Positions 1 to 8,429 of a stretch of DNA of 12,994 bases are shown one piece after another. A program made the translations under genes and the position numbers. Source of the stretch: JAQICJ01 sp041686345 (lineage in GTDB: Bacteria > Myxococcota_A > Polyangia > HGW-17); assembly GCA_041686345.1 (NCBI GenBank), contig JAWLEA010000098.1:1-12994 (forward strand), in the 5' to 3' direction. The notes under the pieces were generated by a model. The model made no database searches. It was given only the letters and a program-made list of their open reading frames with translations, and was not told the origin of the DNA. Numbering within the stretch: the stretch's first letter is position 1; each line of letters begins with the position of its first letter.

Positions 1-31
1 CTGAAACAAAGAACTCGGGCTGGCTCCAGTC

Positions 32-49
32 TGGGCTATTTAGTTCCCA
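32..49. repeat. First copy of palindromic element (shortened)
   Basis: The 14 bases CTATTTAGTTCCCA at 36-49 recur exactly at 204-217. Here they are preceded by TGGG, so the element matches the second copy except that two A residues are missing from the left arm. The paired arms are therefore imperfect: TGGG with CCCA, and CTA with TAG around a TT centre. The function is unknown. It may be a dispersed intergenic repeat or a protein-binding site. Confidence 0.5.
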
Positions 50-210
50 TGCCAGAAGTGGTGTTTTTGGCTGGATAAGAAACTGGTTTCAGATGCGCGG
101 AATAACTTCGCCGACATAGTTGACACTATTTCAAAAAGTTATGACAAAGCAGATGAGATGAATTTCCGTATTCAGACGATGACATCCATTTTTGGGATGG
201 GAACTATTTA
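44..210 (+). pseudogene. Possible 3' remnant of a broken protein gene
   Basis: The frame beginning at 44 stays open for 55 codons and ends with TAG at 208-210. Its second half reads like ordinary soluble protein, for example D-A-R-N-N-F-A-D-I-V-D-T-I and Y-D-K-A-D-E-M-N-F. No ATG or GTG with a ribosome binding site starts it; the only in-frame ATG codons lie near the end, and a TAG stands immediately upstream at 41-43. Frame 1 is also open from the window edge to a TAA at 76-78. This could be the decayed or frameshifted end of a gene lying mostly outside the window, or plain non-coding DNA. I recognise no family. Confidence 0.2.
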
Positions 211-217
211 GTTCCCA
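198..217. repeat. Perfect 9-bp inverted repeat before the Mo hydroxylase operon
   Basis: TGGGAACTA (198-206) and TAGTTCCCA (209-217) are perfect reverse complements separated by TT. The element sits 27 bases before the first start codon of the molybdenum hydroxylase operon, just upstream of its ribosome binding site (235-240). No T run follows on the + strand, so it is not a classical terminator. It would fit a dimeric repressor operator, a leader RNA hairpin, or a dispersed repeat, since a shortened copy lies at 32-49. Confidence 0.6.
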
Positions 218-244
218 GAAAATATAACCAGTTCCGGAGGAAAT

Positions 245-1063
245 ATGATTAACGTAACTCAGTTTGTCAAACCCAACTCACTATCCAATGCCCTTGAAAA
301 GCTCAATTCTGAGGGCAGTGTTGCTTTGGCCGGAGGAACTTCTCTTTCTCTATCCAAAAGTAAAAAATACTCCAAAGTAGTTAATTTGGCTGATTTGGCT
401 GAATTAAAAAAGATTAAAACAAAAAATAATCAACTTGAAATTGGAGCAATGGTCAATATGTCGCAACTTGCTGAAGATGAAGATTCACCTTTTCCAATTC
501 TCGGGCAAACTGCCTCTTCCATCTATTCCACAGCTATCCGCAATATGACAACTGTCGGGGGAGAGATAGCCAGGGGTGTCTATTGGGTTGATCTCCCTGT
601 AACTTTGCTGGCCCTTGATACACAGGTATTACTGCAAAATTCGTCATCATCACGTACTGTGGCTTTATCTGAAATTTACAATTCTCATCCATCCAAATTC
701 ATTAAATCAAATGAATTAATTACAAAAATATTTATCCCACTGCAAAAAGCCAACTCTTCTTTTCATAAATTTACCAAGACTCAAGTGGATTATACTCTGG
801 CAAGTGCAGCCGGGAAAGCAGTGAAAGATGGAAATATCATCAAAAAAATCAATTTGAGTATCGGAGGTGTGGTTCCCCTGCCCTGTCTTCTTCCAAATAT
901 TTCTGCCCGGTTAGTTGGCAAAAAAATCACTGACGAAATTATTAAAGAAATCAGCACTATATGCTGTGAAGAAATCAAAATCAAACCAGATTTCAGAGCT
1001 TCGACAAAATACCAGAGGTCATTGATTAAAGTCATGATTTCCCGAGTTTTACAGGATTTATAA
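245..1063 (+). CDS. Molybdenum hydroxylase, FAD-binding subunit (XdhB/CoxM-like)
   Basis: This is the flavin subunit of a three-subunit xanthine-dehydrogenase-type enzyme. It takes electrons from the 2Fe-2S subunit and passes them to the final acceptor. At 272 residues it is near the usual 260-295. The N-terminal FAD-binding domain shows A-G-G-T at residues 29-32 and the second FAD motif I-R-N-M-T-T-V-G-G-E at 98-107, followed by D-L-P at 116-118. The rest (about 165-270) fits the CO-dehydrogenase flavoprotein C-terminal domain. It has no inserted 4Fe-4S loop of the kind found in 4-hydroxybenzoyl-CoA reductase. The usual Asn after Gly-Gly in the second motif is Glu here. The start is supported by CGGAGG at 235-240, four bases before the ATG. 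The next operon gene follows after 161 bases. The family is secure; the substrate is not known. Confidence 0.9.
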   Translation: MINVTQFVKPNSLSNALEKLNSEGSVALAGGTSLSLSKSKKYSKVVNLADLAELKKIKTKNNQLEIGAMVNMSQLAEDEDSPFPILGQTASSIYSTAIRNMTTVGGEIARGVYWVDLPVTLLALDTQVLLQNSSSSRTVALSEIYNSHPSKFIKSNELITKIFIPLQKANSSFHKFTKTQVDYTLASAAGKAVKDGNIIKKINLSIGGVVPLPCLLPNISARLVGKKITDEIIKEISTICCEEIKIKPDFRASTKYQRSLIKVMISRVLQDL

Positions 1064-1224
1064 TTTGGTATTCTGATATTTTTTCTATTGTGCGAGATTA
1101 ATTTTGTTCAGATTACCTGTACACAATCTCAAGGCAACAGGAACTACTCAAAATATTCAGTTCTTTTATACAGCCTTAGTTGTAAGACAGGAATCAATCA
1201 CTTAAAATTTCAAAGGATATAAAG

Positions 1225-1704
1225 ATGATAAAAGTTAGTTTGACAGTTAACGGCCAAAAACATGAAAAAGAAACAGCACCCGATACTTCCCTGCTGGATT
1301 TCTTGCGCAGTATCGGAGTTAAATCTGTTAAAAAAGGCTGTGGAAAAGGTGAATGTGGAGCCTGTGGAGTAATTATGGACGGAGTTTATTGCAAAAGTTG
1401 CATTGTCTTGGCAATGCAAGCAGACGGCACTGAAATCAAAACTGTAGAATCTCTAGGCAATGCTCAAAATCCTCATCCCCTTCAAGTTTCTTTTGTCGAT
1501 GAAGGTGCTGTTCAATGTGGATATTGCATTCCATCAATGCTCCTGGCCAGCAAAAGCATGCTTGATAAAGATCCTGATCCCAGTGAAAAGAAAATCAGGA
1601 AGTCCCTGGATGGCAACCTTTGTCGTTGTACAGGTTATGTCAAACAAATAGCAGCAGTGAAAAAAGCAGCCAAAATCATGAGGGAGAACAAAAATGACCA
1701 ATAA
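1225..1704 (+). CDS. Molybdenum hydroxylase, 2Fe-2S subunit (XdhC/CoxS-like)
   Basis: This is the small iron-sulfur subunit carrying electrons between the molybdenum and FAD subunits. Its 159 residues match the normal size. The N-terminal plant-ferredoxin-type domain holds its cluster with Cys39, Cys44, Cys47 and Cys59 (C-G-K-G-E-C-G-A-C). The C-terminal helical domain holds the second cluster with Cys98, Cys101, Cys133 and Cys135 (Q-C-G-Y-C and L-C-R-C-T-G-Y). All eight expected ligands are present, so the protein should be functional. AAGGA at 1213-1217 lies seven bases before the ATG. The last 11 bases overlap the start of the molybdopterin subunit gene, which indicates translational coupling. 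Confidence 0.95.
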   Translation: MIKVSLTVNGQKHEKETAPDTSLLDFLRSIGVKSVKKGCGKGECGACGVIMDGVYCKSCIVLAMQADGTEIKTVESLGNAQNPHPLQVSFVDEGAVQCGYCIPSMLLASKSMLDKDPDPSEKKIRKSLDGNLCRCTGYVKQIAAVKKAAKIMRENKNDQ

Positions 1705-4021
1705 TATAAATAAATATAAAACTGTCGGTAAAAATGTAAGAAAAGTTGACGGAATCGGACTGGCCTCAGGTGGACATCTTTTTGTAGCTGATCTGGCTGA
1801 TGAAGATTCCCTTGTTGGTGGCATTCTTGCCTCTCCTCATGCTCATGCCCGCATCAAAAAAATTGATATTTCTAAAGCTGAAAGCTTGGACGGAGTACAT
1901 TGCGTTCTTTACCACGGTAACGTAAATCGAGTTCTCCATACCACAGCTGGTCAAGGTTATCCTGAACCTTCACCCTACGATGCTGTCATGTTTGACAATA
2001 AAGTTCGTTACGTTGGAGACAGAGTCGCCGCTGTCGCAGCTGAAACTCCTGCTATTCTTAAAAAAGCTTTGGAACTCATTGATGTTGAATATGATGTCCT
2101 CGAGCCTGTTTTTGATCCTGAAAAAGCGCTGGCACCGGGAGCTCCAATCATTCACGATGAAGAAGACGCCAAAGTCATCATTCCGGTAGAATATGACAAA
2201 AACCGTAATCTCGCAGCCCACGTGGATACAAAGGTTGGTGATACAGACAAAGCTTTCGCTGAAGCTGATATTGTTGTGGAAGGCAGATATAAATCCCATT
2301 ATGCAAACCATTGTGCCATCGAACCACATATCTCCCACGCCAAACTCGATCCCCATGGCAGACTTGTTATTACAACTTCAACTCAAGTTCCCTTTCATGT
2401 AAGACGAATTGTTTCCCAAGTCTGCGAAATTCCAATCAAACAAATCAGAGTTATCAAACCCCGCATAGGAGGTGGTTTTGGTGGCAAACAGGAAATTCTG
2501 CTTGAAGACGTCTGCGCCATGCTTGCTCTGCGTACAGAAAAACCAGTTTTGCTTGATTATACAAGAGAAGAAGAATTTATTTCCTCAAGAACTCGTCATC
2601 CTTCTATCTGTGACACAAAACTCGGTTTCGATTCTTCCGGTAAATTAACAGCCATGTCGCTCAAGGTTATTTTGAATACCGGAGCATACGGTTCTCATGC
2701 TCTTACAGTAGGCAGCAACTCTGGCTCCAAAGTGTTACCGATGTATCCCTGCAATCACATAGATTTTTCCATGGATTCTCCCTATACTAATCTTCCCGTT
2801 GGTGGAGCCTATAGAGGCTACGGAGCCACTCAAGCTGTTTTTGGACTGGAGTGCCTCATGGATGAAGCCGCTGAAAAACTCGGTATCAGTCCAATAGAGA
2901 TCAGGGAGAAAAACCATATTCGCAGTGGAGGAACTTCCCCGATTTTCAAGGCTCTAGGCGAAGGAACCGAAGGAGTAGAAATGAAAATCGGTTCCTGCGG
3001 ACTTGATCGATGCCTTCAAATGGGAGCTGAAGAAATCAAATGGGGCGAAAAACAAAATATGCAAGGCAGTAAACCCTGGCGTAAACATGGCTTGGGATTG
3101 GCTGTGCTCATGCAAGGATCATCAATCCCTCACGTTGACATGGGTGCCGCAACTCTCAAACTCAACGACGACGGTTCTTTCAATTTGTTGATGGGAGCTA
3201 CCGATCTGGGAACAGGAAGCGATACTGTTCTTTCTCAAATTGCTGCTGAAGAATTGGGAGTTGCTGTAGAGCAAATTATTCCCCTCTCTTCAGATACAGA
3301 TGTAACTCCTTTTGATGTCGGTGCTTATGCATCATCAACTACCTATCTTTCCGGAATGGCAGTCAAAAAAACAGCTGCTCTTGCTAAATACCAAGTATTA
3401 GAAGCCGCTGCTGAAATGCTTGATTGCAAATGCAAAGATCTTGACATTGAAAACAGCATAATTACCGGTGGTCCCCGAAAACTCAACCTTGAAGATGTCG
3501 GTCGCCACACTCTCTATGCTGACAATCAACATCAAATAATAGCTTCAGCCTCACATATAACCGAAAAATCGCCTCCCCCCTTTGCCGCTCATTTTGTTGA
3601 AGTGGAAGTTGACACCCAAACCGGCAAAGTTGATCTGCTCAATTACGTTGCGGCTGTAGACTGTGGAACGGCCATTCACCCCAAACTGGCAGAAGGACAA
3701 ACTGAAGGAGCCCTGGTCAATGGTATTTCCTTTGCTCTGACCGAAGAATATATCTTCAACGATAAAGGCAAAATGCTCAATCCTGATTTTGGCAATTACA
3801 AAATTTGTTCCACTCAGGATATTCCCCATATAAAGACTATCCTCGTTCCTACTTTCGAAGATACCGGACCCTATGGAGCCAAATCTGTTTCTGAAATTTC
3901 TATTAACGGTGCTCTCCCTGCCATTTCCAATGCCATTTACAATGCAACGGGAGTCAGAATTAAAGAAGGTCCCTTTACACCTGAAAAAATTCTAAATGCC
4001 TTGAATTCACAAGCAAGTTGA
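1694..4021 (+). CDS. Molybdenum hydroxylase, molybdopterin-binding catalytic subunit (XdhA-like)
   Basis: This 775-residue catalytic subunit binds the Mo-pterin cofactor and hydroxylates its substrate with water-derived oxygen. The small a/b-hammerhead domain lies near residues 18-140. Cofactor motifs follow: I-G-G-G-F-G-G-K at 258-265, G-G-A-Y-R-G-Y-G at 370-377, and A-Y-A-S-S-T-T-Y at 545-552. The likely catalytic base is Glu734 in G-A-K-S-V-S-E. The A-Y-R-G-Y-G loop replaces the A-Y-R-C-S-F-R loop of aerobic CO dehydrogenase, so CO oxidation is unlikely. The central stretch around D-L-G-T-G-S-D-T (504-511) reads like bacterial XdhA and clostridial xanthine dehydrogenases from memory. Purines or another N-heterocycle are therefore plausible substrates, but unproven. 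AGGGAG at 1680-1685 lies within the upstream gene. No XdhC/CoxI-type insertion factor is in the window. Confidence 0.93.
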   Translation: MTNNINKYKTVGKNVRKVDGIGLASGGHLFVADLADEDSLVGGILASPHAHARIKKIDISKAESLDGVHCVLYHGNVNRVLHTTAGQGYPEPSPYDAVMFDNKVRYVGDRVAAVAAETPAILKKALELIDVEYDVLEPVFDPEKALAPGAPIIHDEEDAKVIIPVEYDKNRNLAAHVDTKVGDTDKAFAEADIVVEGRYKSHYANHCAIEPHISHAKLDPHGRLVITTSTQVPFHVRRIVSQVCEIPIKQIRVIKPRIGGGFGGKQEILLEDVCAMLALRTEKPVLLDYTREEEFISSRTRHPSICDTKLGFDSSGKLTAMSLKVILNTGAYGSHALTVGSNSGSKVLPMYPCNHIDFSMDSPYTNLPVGGAYRGYGATQAVFGLECLMDEAAEKLGISPIEIREKNHIRSGGTSPIFKALGEGTEGVEMKIGSCGLDRCLQMGAEEIKWGEKQNMQGSKPWRKHGLGLAVLMQGSSIPHVDMGAATLKLNDDGSFNLLMGATDLGTGSDTVLSQIAAEELGVAVEQIIPLSSDTDVTPFDVGAYASSTTYLSGMAVKKTAALAKYQVLEAAAEMLDCKCKDLDIENSIITGGPRKLNLEDVGRHTLYADNQHQIIASASHITEKSPPPFAAHFVEVEVDTQTGKVDLLNYVAAVDCGTAIHPKLAEGQTEGALVNGISFALTEEYIFNDKGKMLNPDFGNYKICSTQDIPHIKTILVPTFEDTGPYGAKSVSEISINGALPAISNAIYNATGVRIKEGPFTPEKILNALNSQAS

Positions 4022-4081
4022 CTGCATTTTGTCTGTTAATACCCCTTGATGAACAAGATTATGTTTAAAAAAGGTTTTATC

Positions 4082-5341
4082 ATGAGATCAAAACTATGTT
4101 CTTTTTTACTCTCAGTTTTATTCCTCTCTGCCAGTTGCAAAAAAAATGATAAACAGATTTCAGACAATTCTAAAAAATCAACTGATAAATTAACTGCATC
4201 TTCAACAACTGATTCTTCCCCTGAAAAAGTTATGACTATTGATCACCAATTGCCTCCGGTAAGTCAATTGCGTCGCAAAAAACCTTCACCCAGAATAAAA
4301 TCAGTAAATTTTCAAAATATAAAAAGCAGTTCAACCAAACTACCCCATACCAAAATTCAGCCATCCAGAATTGCAGCCGGCAATTTTTTCGGTAAAAACA
4401 AACAATTGATTTATCTTTCAAAAAACAGAATAAGGTTGCTTAACCTTAAGGGACAGATCCTGGCGGAAAAACCAGCTCCTGCATCTCCTCGCCTGGTCAA
4501 AACACTTAAAAACCCAAAGACAGGAAATGACGAACTTGCTGTTGCCTGGGGCAGAGGTCGGAAAAAGAATACATCAGTTATAACCCTTTCCATTTACAGG
4601 TTTGCTGAAGGGAAGATCATTCCCCGACATATTTATTCTCCTTCCACCCAAAGACCTGATCCCGTATCCCTTCATATTCACAAAAACAAAACTCTTTATT
4701 TTGCTTTCCATATCAATAAATACAAAGTAAAAATCGTCAAAACCTCCAAACCTTTTGTTGATCTGAAAGAAATTGGAATATTCAAAATGATCAGTAATAT
4801 CTCCACTGTCAATTATAACAAGAAAAACCATCTGGTAGTTTCAAGGATTTACGGAGATAAACCAGGGAGTCCGGGAGAACTTTTCTTGCTCTCCCCATCA
4901 GGAAAAAAAGTGAAACTTCCTTCTTTGAGAGGAGTTCGAGGCCTGCTTGCAGCAAACGTGAATTCCACCCCTGAGGAAGAAATTTTGATTGGAGACGGCT
5001 GGGATAAAAACTACGGCAAAATTGCCCGCCCCCTGCTCTCCAAACTGAAATTGAATAGCGAAAATAAATTTGAAAAAGAAATCGTGGACGAAATAAAGAA
5101 TAATTTCAGCATAATTCAAATTGAAAAAGCTGATCTGGATGGTGATAAAAAGATTGATATTGTCGTCAAAGGTAATAATATCATCAAGGCTTATTTTCCT
5201 TCTCAGAACTGGAAAAGTTATGTTCTGGCCAAAGTAAGCGGATTTGACCCTTTCGTGGTTTCCGATATTGATAATGACGGCAAAGATGAATTGCTACTGG
5301 TTAATCCTTATCCCCAAACTCTAAAATTGAGGCTTGAATAA
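4082..5341 (+). CDS. Lipoprotein with FG-GAP/VCBS-like repeats
   Basis: This is a probable envelope lipoprotein of 419 residues with no assigned activity. The start at 4082 is preferred because AAGG at 4071-4074 lies seven bases upstream and it yields a clean signal peptide (M-R-S-K-L-C-S-F-L-L...). The signal ends in L-S-A-S-C, with Cys19 as the lipid-attachment residue. An in-frame TTG at 4046 and ATG at 4049 have no ribosome binding site and would add a charged N-terminus. A polar Ser/Lys-rich linker runs to about residue 85. After it come beta-rich repeats typical of a propeller, two with calcium-binding-like loops: D-L-D-G-D-K-K-I-D at 351-359 and D-I-D-N-D-G-K-D at 395-402. The gene overlaps the next start by one base (TAATG), so it is translationally coupled to the S41 protease and may be its partner. 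The 60-base gap after the hydroxylase operon shows no terminator. Confidence 0.82.
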   Translation: MRSKLCSFLLSVLFLSASCKKNDKQISDNSKKSTDKLTASSTTDSSPEKVMTIDHQLPPVSQLRRKKPSPRIKSVNFQNIKSSSTKLPHTKIQPSRIAAGNFFGKNKQLIYLSKNRIRLLNLKGQILAEKPAPASPRLVKTLKNPKTGNDELAVAWGRGRKKNTSVITLSIYRFAEGKIIPRHIYSPSTQRPDPVSLHIHKNKTLYFAFHINKYKVKIVKTSKPFVDLKEIGIFKMISNISTVNYNKKNHLVVSRIYGDKPGSPGELFLLSPSGKKVKLPSLRGVRGLLAANVNSTPEEEILIGDGWDKNYGKIARPLLSKLKLNSENKFEKEIVDEIKNNFSIIQIEKADLDGDKKIDIVVKGNNIIKAYFPSQNWKSYVLAKVSGFDPFVVSDIDNDGKDELLLVNPYPQTLKLRLE

Positions 5342-8300
5342 TGAACAAAAAGAAGCTGTTTTTTTTCATAATAATTTTTACAATAATTTCTAATCCGTTC
5401 AGTTGTAAAAAGGATAAAGAAAAAAAGAAAAAAAGAATTGAAAAATCTCAAGTCAAATTGGAGTCAAAAAATGATGAAGACTCAAAACATTATGAACTGG
5501 TTTCCACCTTGTATCTTCTTCATCAATTTTATTATGATCCAACCAAATTGAAGCCCCAAATAATGCTCATCGAAGCTCTGCAAAATCTGCAAACCAGTGT
5601 TGCTTCCATAGCTTATTTTAAAAAAGGCAAAAAGATTACTCTGCAGGTGGATAAAGAAAAAAAGATTTTTAAAATTGGTGATTTGAACGACTTGGGACAA
5701 TTCAAAAAACTTTCAATTAAAATTTTTGATTTCCTGGTTAAAGAAATTAAAAAACAAGGAGAAAATGAGGAAGAAACCAAGGAATTGATCGAAGATGCCA
5801 AATACAGTTTTATCAACGGTTTTCTTGAAGCTCTTGATCCCCACTCCGTTTTGATCAAACCCAAATATAATGATGAATTGCAGATGCATACAAAAGGTCA
5901 ATATGGGGGAGTTGGCATGGTTCTCAGTATAAGAAACCATGAACTTACTGTAATCGATCCTCGTGAAGGTGGTCCTGCTTTGGAAGCAGGCATTAAAAAG
6001 GGAGATAAGATTGTTCAAATTAACGAACGCTCCACTGTAAACATGCCCTTGACGGAAGCTGTAAATTTAATCAGAGGGCCGGCTGACACCAAGGTTCATC
6101 TTTGGATCAAGAGATTGGCAAATCCTGAAAAACACAAAAATAAAAATAAAGAGAAAAAATTAAAACCCTTTGAGATAGAATGGACCAAACCAAAAAAATA
6201 CACTCTTGTCCGCAGGAGAATCAATATAAACAGCGTTTCTTCTCGAATTCTCAAAAATAAAATCGCCTATTTCAGAATAGATCATTTTATCTCCAAAACT
6301 GCTGCTGATTTACGCAGTCAATATCAAAAAATACTCAAAAAAGCACAGAAACTTAATGGAATTATTCTTGACCTGAAACATAATCCCGGGGGATTGCTGC
6401 CACAAGCTATCAATGTGGCCAATCTTTTCGTGGATGATGGCTTAATTGTCTCTACCGAAGGTGCCCCGGGAAGCAAAAAAATTGTTCGAAAAGCAAATCC
6501 CGAAACAACCTTATCCAAATCAATTCCCATGGCCATTATCATTTCACCCAATTCGGCCAGTGGCTCTGAAATTGTTGGCGGTACACTGAAAAACCTGAAT
6601 CGGGCTGTTTTAATAGGTGATACTACTTATGGCAAAGGAACAGTACAACAAATCTTTTCCAAATCCAAAGATAAGCCTGCACTCAAACTTACAATACGTC
6701 AATATCTAACAGCTGGGAATATTTCAATTCAACAAGTAGGAGTTGTACCCCACATTAAATATATACCCATCGGTTTTAAGGAAGGAATGTCAATGTTCTG
6801 GCATACTCTTCCCGATAAAAAAAATAAAAAAAATTCTTTTATTGAAAGTTCAAAAACCAAACCACCTGAAAAACCTCGATATAAAATCACTTATTATCAA
6901 GACAAGATTGACAAACGAGAATACAGCAACAGTGTCGATGATTTTGCTGCCGATGATAAAGTAATTGACTTTGCCCGCAGAATCCTTTTTGAACATGGAA
7001 AACCTTTGGCTGAAGACACCTTGAATTCAGTTTCCAATTTTATCGATCAGGAACAAAAAAAAGAACAAACAGTTTTGAGTTCAGCACTGAAAACCAAAGG
7101 AATTAATTGGATCAAAGGAAAATTAAATCTGAAAGACCCCGACATATCAACTCAAATAGTTCTTTGTGATAAAAAAGAGGATCCGAATTGCGAGTCCCCC
7201 CTTGATGCAGTTGATCCAGGCAAAAAATACATTATGAAAGTCATTGTCAAGAATCTGTCTGATTTTCCACTTTATCAAGTATATGGGATCTCTGAATCAC
7301 CCTCTGATATTTTGGGGGGAGAAGAGTTTTTATTTGGTAAACTTGCTCCCAAAACAACAAGATTCTGGCAAAAAGATATCTCTGTAAGCAAGCATGTATC
7401 TGTCAGACTGGAACCGGTGAAACTTAAAGTTAAAAGCCAACTGACCGGCAAATTGACTGAAACAAAAAAACATATCTTCATCAACAAGTTACCTAAACCC
7501 AGATTCCAGATTTCTTACAATTATTCCGAAAAACCCACAGCTGACAATATTGTGCAAAAAGGAGAATTTTATAAATTATCCATGAAAGTATCCAATGTTG
7601 GCAAAGGGAAATCTGTAGAACCCAAAATCAGCATTATCAACAAATCCAAAGCCAGAATTTTTCTCATCAAGGGAAGACATTTCCCCGATGAATTAAAACC
7701 GGGAGAATCTGTCATCAAAGAAATGACCTTCAAAGTCAAAGGGGACAAAAAACCACTTAAGGTTGAACTGTCAGTATATGACAAAGTCTTCCGCAGAGGC
7801 GTCAATCGCAATGTTGTTCTTCCCAAAGGAAAATCCAGAGAGATCGAAAAAACAAACCTCTTGGGTACCTATAAAAACCCGGTAAAATTATGGGCCTCGG
7901 CCAAAGCCCAGCACCATCAACTTGGACAGGGCAAGGGTGAATTCAAAATCAACGGCAGAATTGGTAATCTTTGCCGACTTGATACCGGTTCTTTTCTCAG
8001 CGCCTTTGCCAAATGCGGCAAAACAGCCAGTTTGAACAAGAAAAAGTTAAACAAAAAGATTACTTTATTACCCCATATTGTCACTCCACGAATTAAGATT
8101 ACCAAAGAACCTGAAGCAATTACCAGCAAAGATTCAGTCAAAATCAAAGGTTCTGCCACCCATCCTGAGAATTTGAAAGATATTTACATTCTCACTAACA
8201 ATTTCGATTCTGAAAAAGGCAAACAAAAGGTATTGTATAAAACAGGAAAAGGTAAAAAAATCGATTTTGCTGCTGATATCCCCCTAGAAAAAGGATTAAA

Positions 8301-8397
8301 CCACATTCTTATTATTGCCAGACATGATAAAGTATTGAAAGGAATGTATATTTTTTCAGTGGCAAAAGAAGAAGATAAAGATTCTGAAAAAAAATAA
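5341..8397 (+). CDS. S41 carboxy-terminal-processing protease with PDZ domain and long C-terminal extension
   Basis: This is a serine protease of the CtpA/Prc family, 1018 residues long and about twice a typical CtpA. A hydrophobic signal ends in P-F-S-C, so Cys22 may be lipidated, although this lipobox is not canonical. A Lys/Glu-rich linker and a helical N-terminal region follow. The PDZ domain spans about 186-258. The S41 fold spans about 295-475, with catalytic Ser407 in N-S-A-S-G-S-E and Lys432 in Y-G-K-G-T-V-Q, so the Ser/Lys pair is intact. The second half (about 600-1018) is not peptidase. It holds beta-sandwich segments such as Y-K-L-S-M-K-V-S-N-V-G (744-754), an SH3-like stretch near 860-895, and a final Ig-like domain (about 915-1008). 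The layout resembles the long myxobacterial S41 peptidases I recall as the MXAN_5808 family. The ATG overlaps the stop of the upstream lipoprotein gene; TTGAGG at 5327-5332 serves as ribosome binding site. It likely processes envelope proteins. Confidence 0.9.
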   Translation: MNKKKLFFFIIIFTIISNPFSCKKDKEKKKKRIEKSQVKLESKNDEDSKHYELVSTLYLLHQFYYDPTKLKPQIMLIEALQNLQTSVASIAYFKKGKKITLQVDKEKKIFKIGDLNDLGQFKKLSIKIFDFLVKEIKKQGENEEETKELIEDAKYSFINGFLEALDPHSVLIKPKYNDELQMHTKGQYGGVGMVLSIRNHELTVIDPREGGPALEAGIKKGDKIVQINERSTVNMPLTEAVNLIRGPADTKVHLWIKRLANPEKHKNKNKEKKLKPFEIEWTKPKKYTLVRRRININSVSSRILKNKIAYFRIDHFISKTAADLRSQYQKILKKAQKLNGIILDLKHNPGGLLPQAINVANLFVDDGLIVSTEGAPGSKKIVRKANPETTLSKSIPMAIIISPNSASGSEIVGGTLKNLNRAVLIGDTTYGKGTVQQIFSKSKDKPALKLTIRQYLTAGNISIQQVGVVPHIKYIPIGFKEGMSMFWHTLPDKKNKKNSFIESSKTKPPEKPRYKITYYQDKIDKREYSNSVDDFAADDKVIDFARRILFEHGKPLAEDTLNSVSNFIDQEQKKEQTVLSSALKTKGINWIKGKLNLKDPDISTQIVLCDKKEDPNCESPLDAVDPGKKYIMKVIVKNLSDFPLYQVYGISESPSDILGGEEFLFGKLAPKTTRFWQKDISVSKHVSVRLEPVKLKVKSQLTGKLTETKKHIFINKLPKPRFQISYNYSEKPTADNIVQKGEFYKLSMKVSNVGKGKSVEPKISIINKSKARIFLIKGRHFPDELKPGESVIKEMTFKVKGDKKPLKVELSVYDKVFRRGVNRNVVLPKGKSREIEKTNLLGTYKNPVKLWASAKAQHHQLGQGKGEFKINGRIGNLCRLDTGSFLSAFAKCGKTASLNKKKLNKKITLLPHIVTPRIKITKEPEAITSKDSVKIKGSATHPENLKDIYILTNNFDSEKGKQKVLYKTGKGKKIDFAADIPLEKGLNHILIIARHDKVLKGMYIFSVAKEEDKDSEKK

Positions 8398-8429
8398 AAG
8401 AGAATGATAAACAAAAATAATTCTGTAAA

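Noticed and set aside
120..125. Perfect TTGACA before the molybdenum hydroxylase operon
   Set aside because: No acceptable -10 box lies 16-18 bases downstream; the best match (TATGAC) has a 14-base spacer.
1180..1208. TTGTAA-N17-TAAAAT promoter-like match before the 2Fe-2S subunit gene
   Set aside because: Transcription would start near 1215, inside the ribosome binding site at 1213-1217, so the message would lack it. The gene is more likely read from the operon promoter.
1694..4021. Aerobic CO dehydrogenase assignment for the operon
   Set aside because: The active-site loop reads A-Y-R-G-Y-G and lacks the Cys of the A-Y-R-C-S-F-R loop that binds copper in true CO dehydrogenases.
4046..4081. 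TTG or ATG start 11-12 codons upstream for the FG-GAP lipoprotein
   Set aside because: No ribosome binding site precedes them, and they would bury the signal peptide behind a charged extension.
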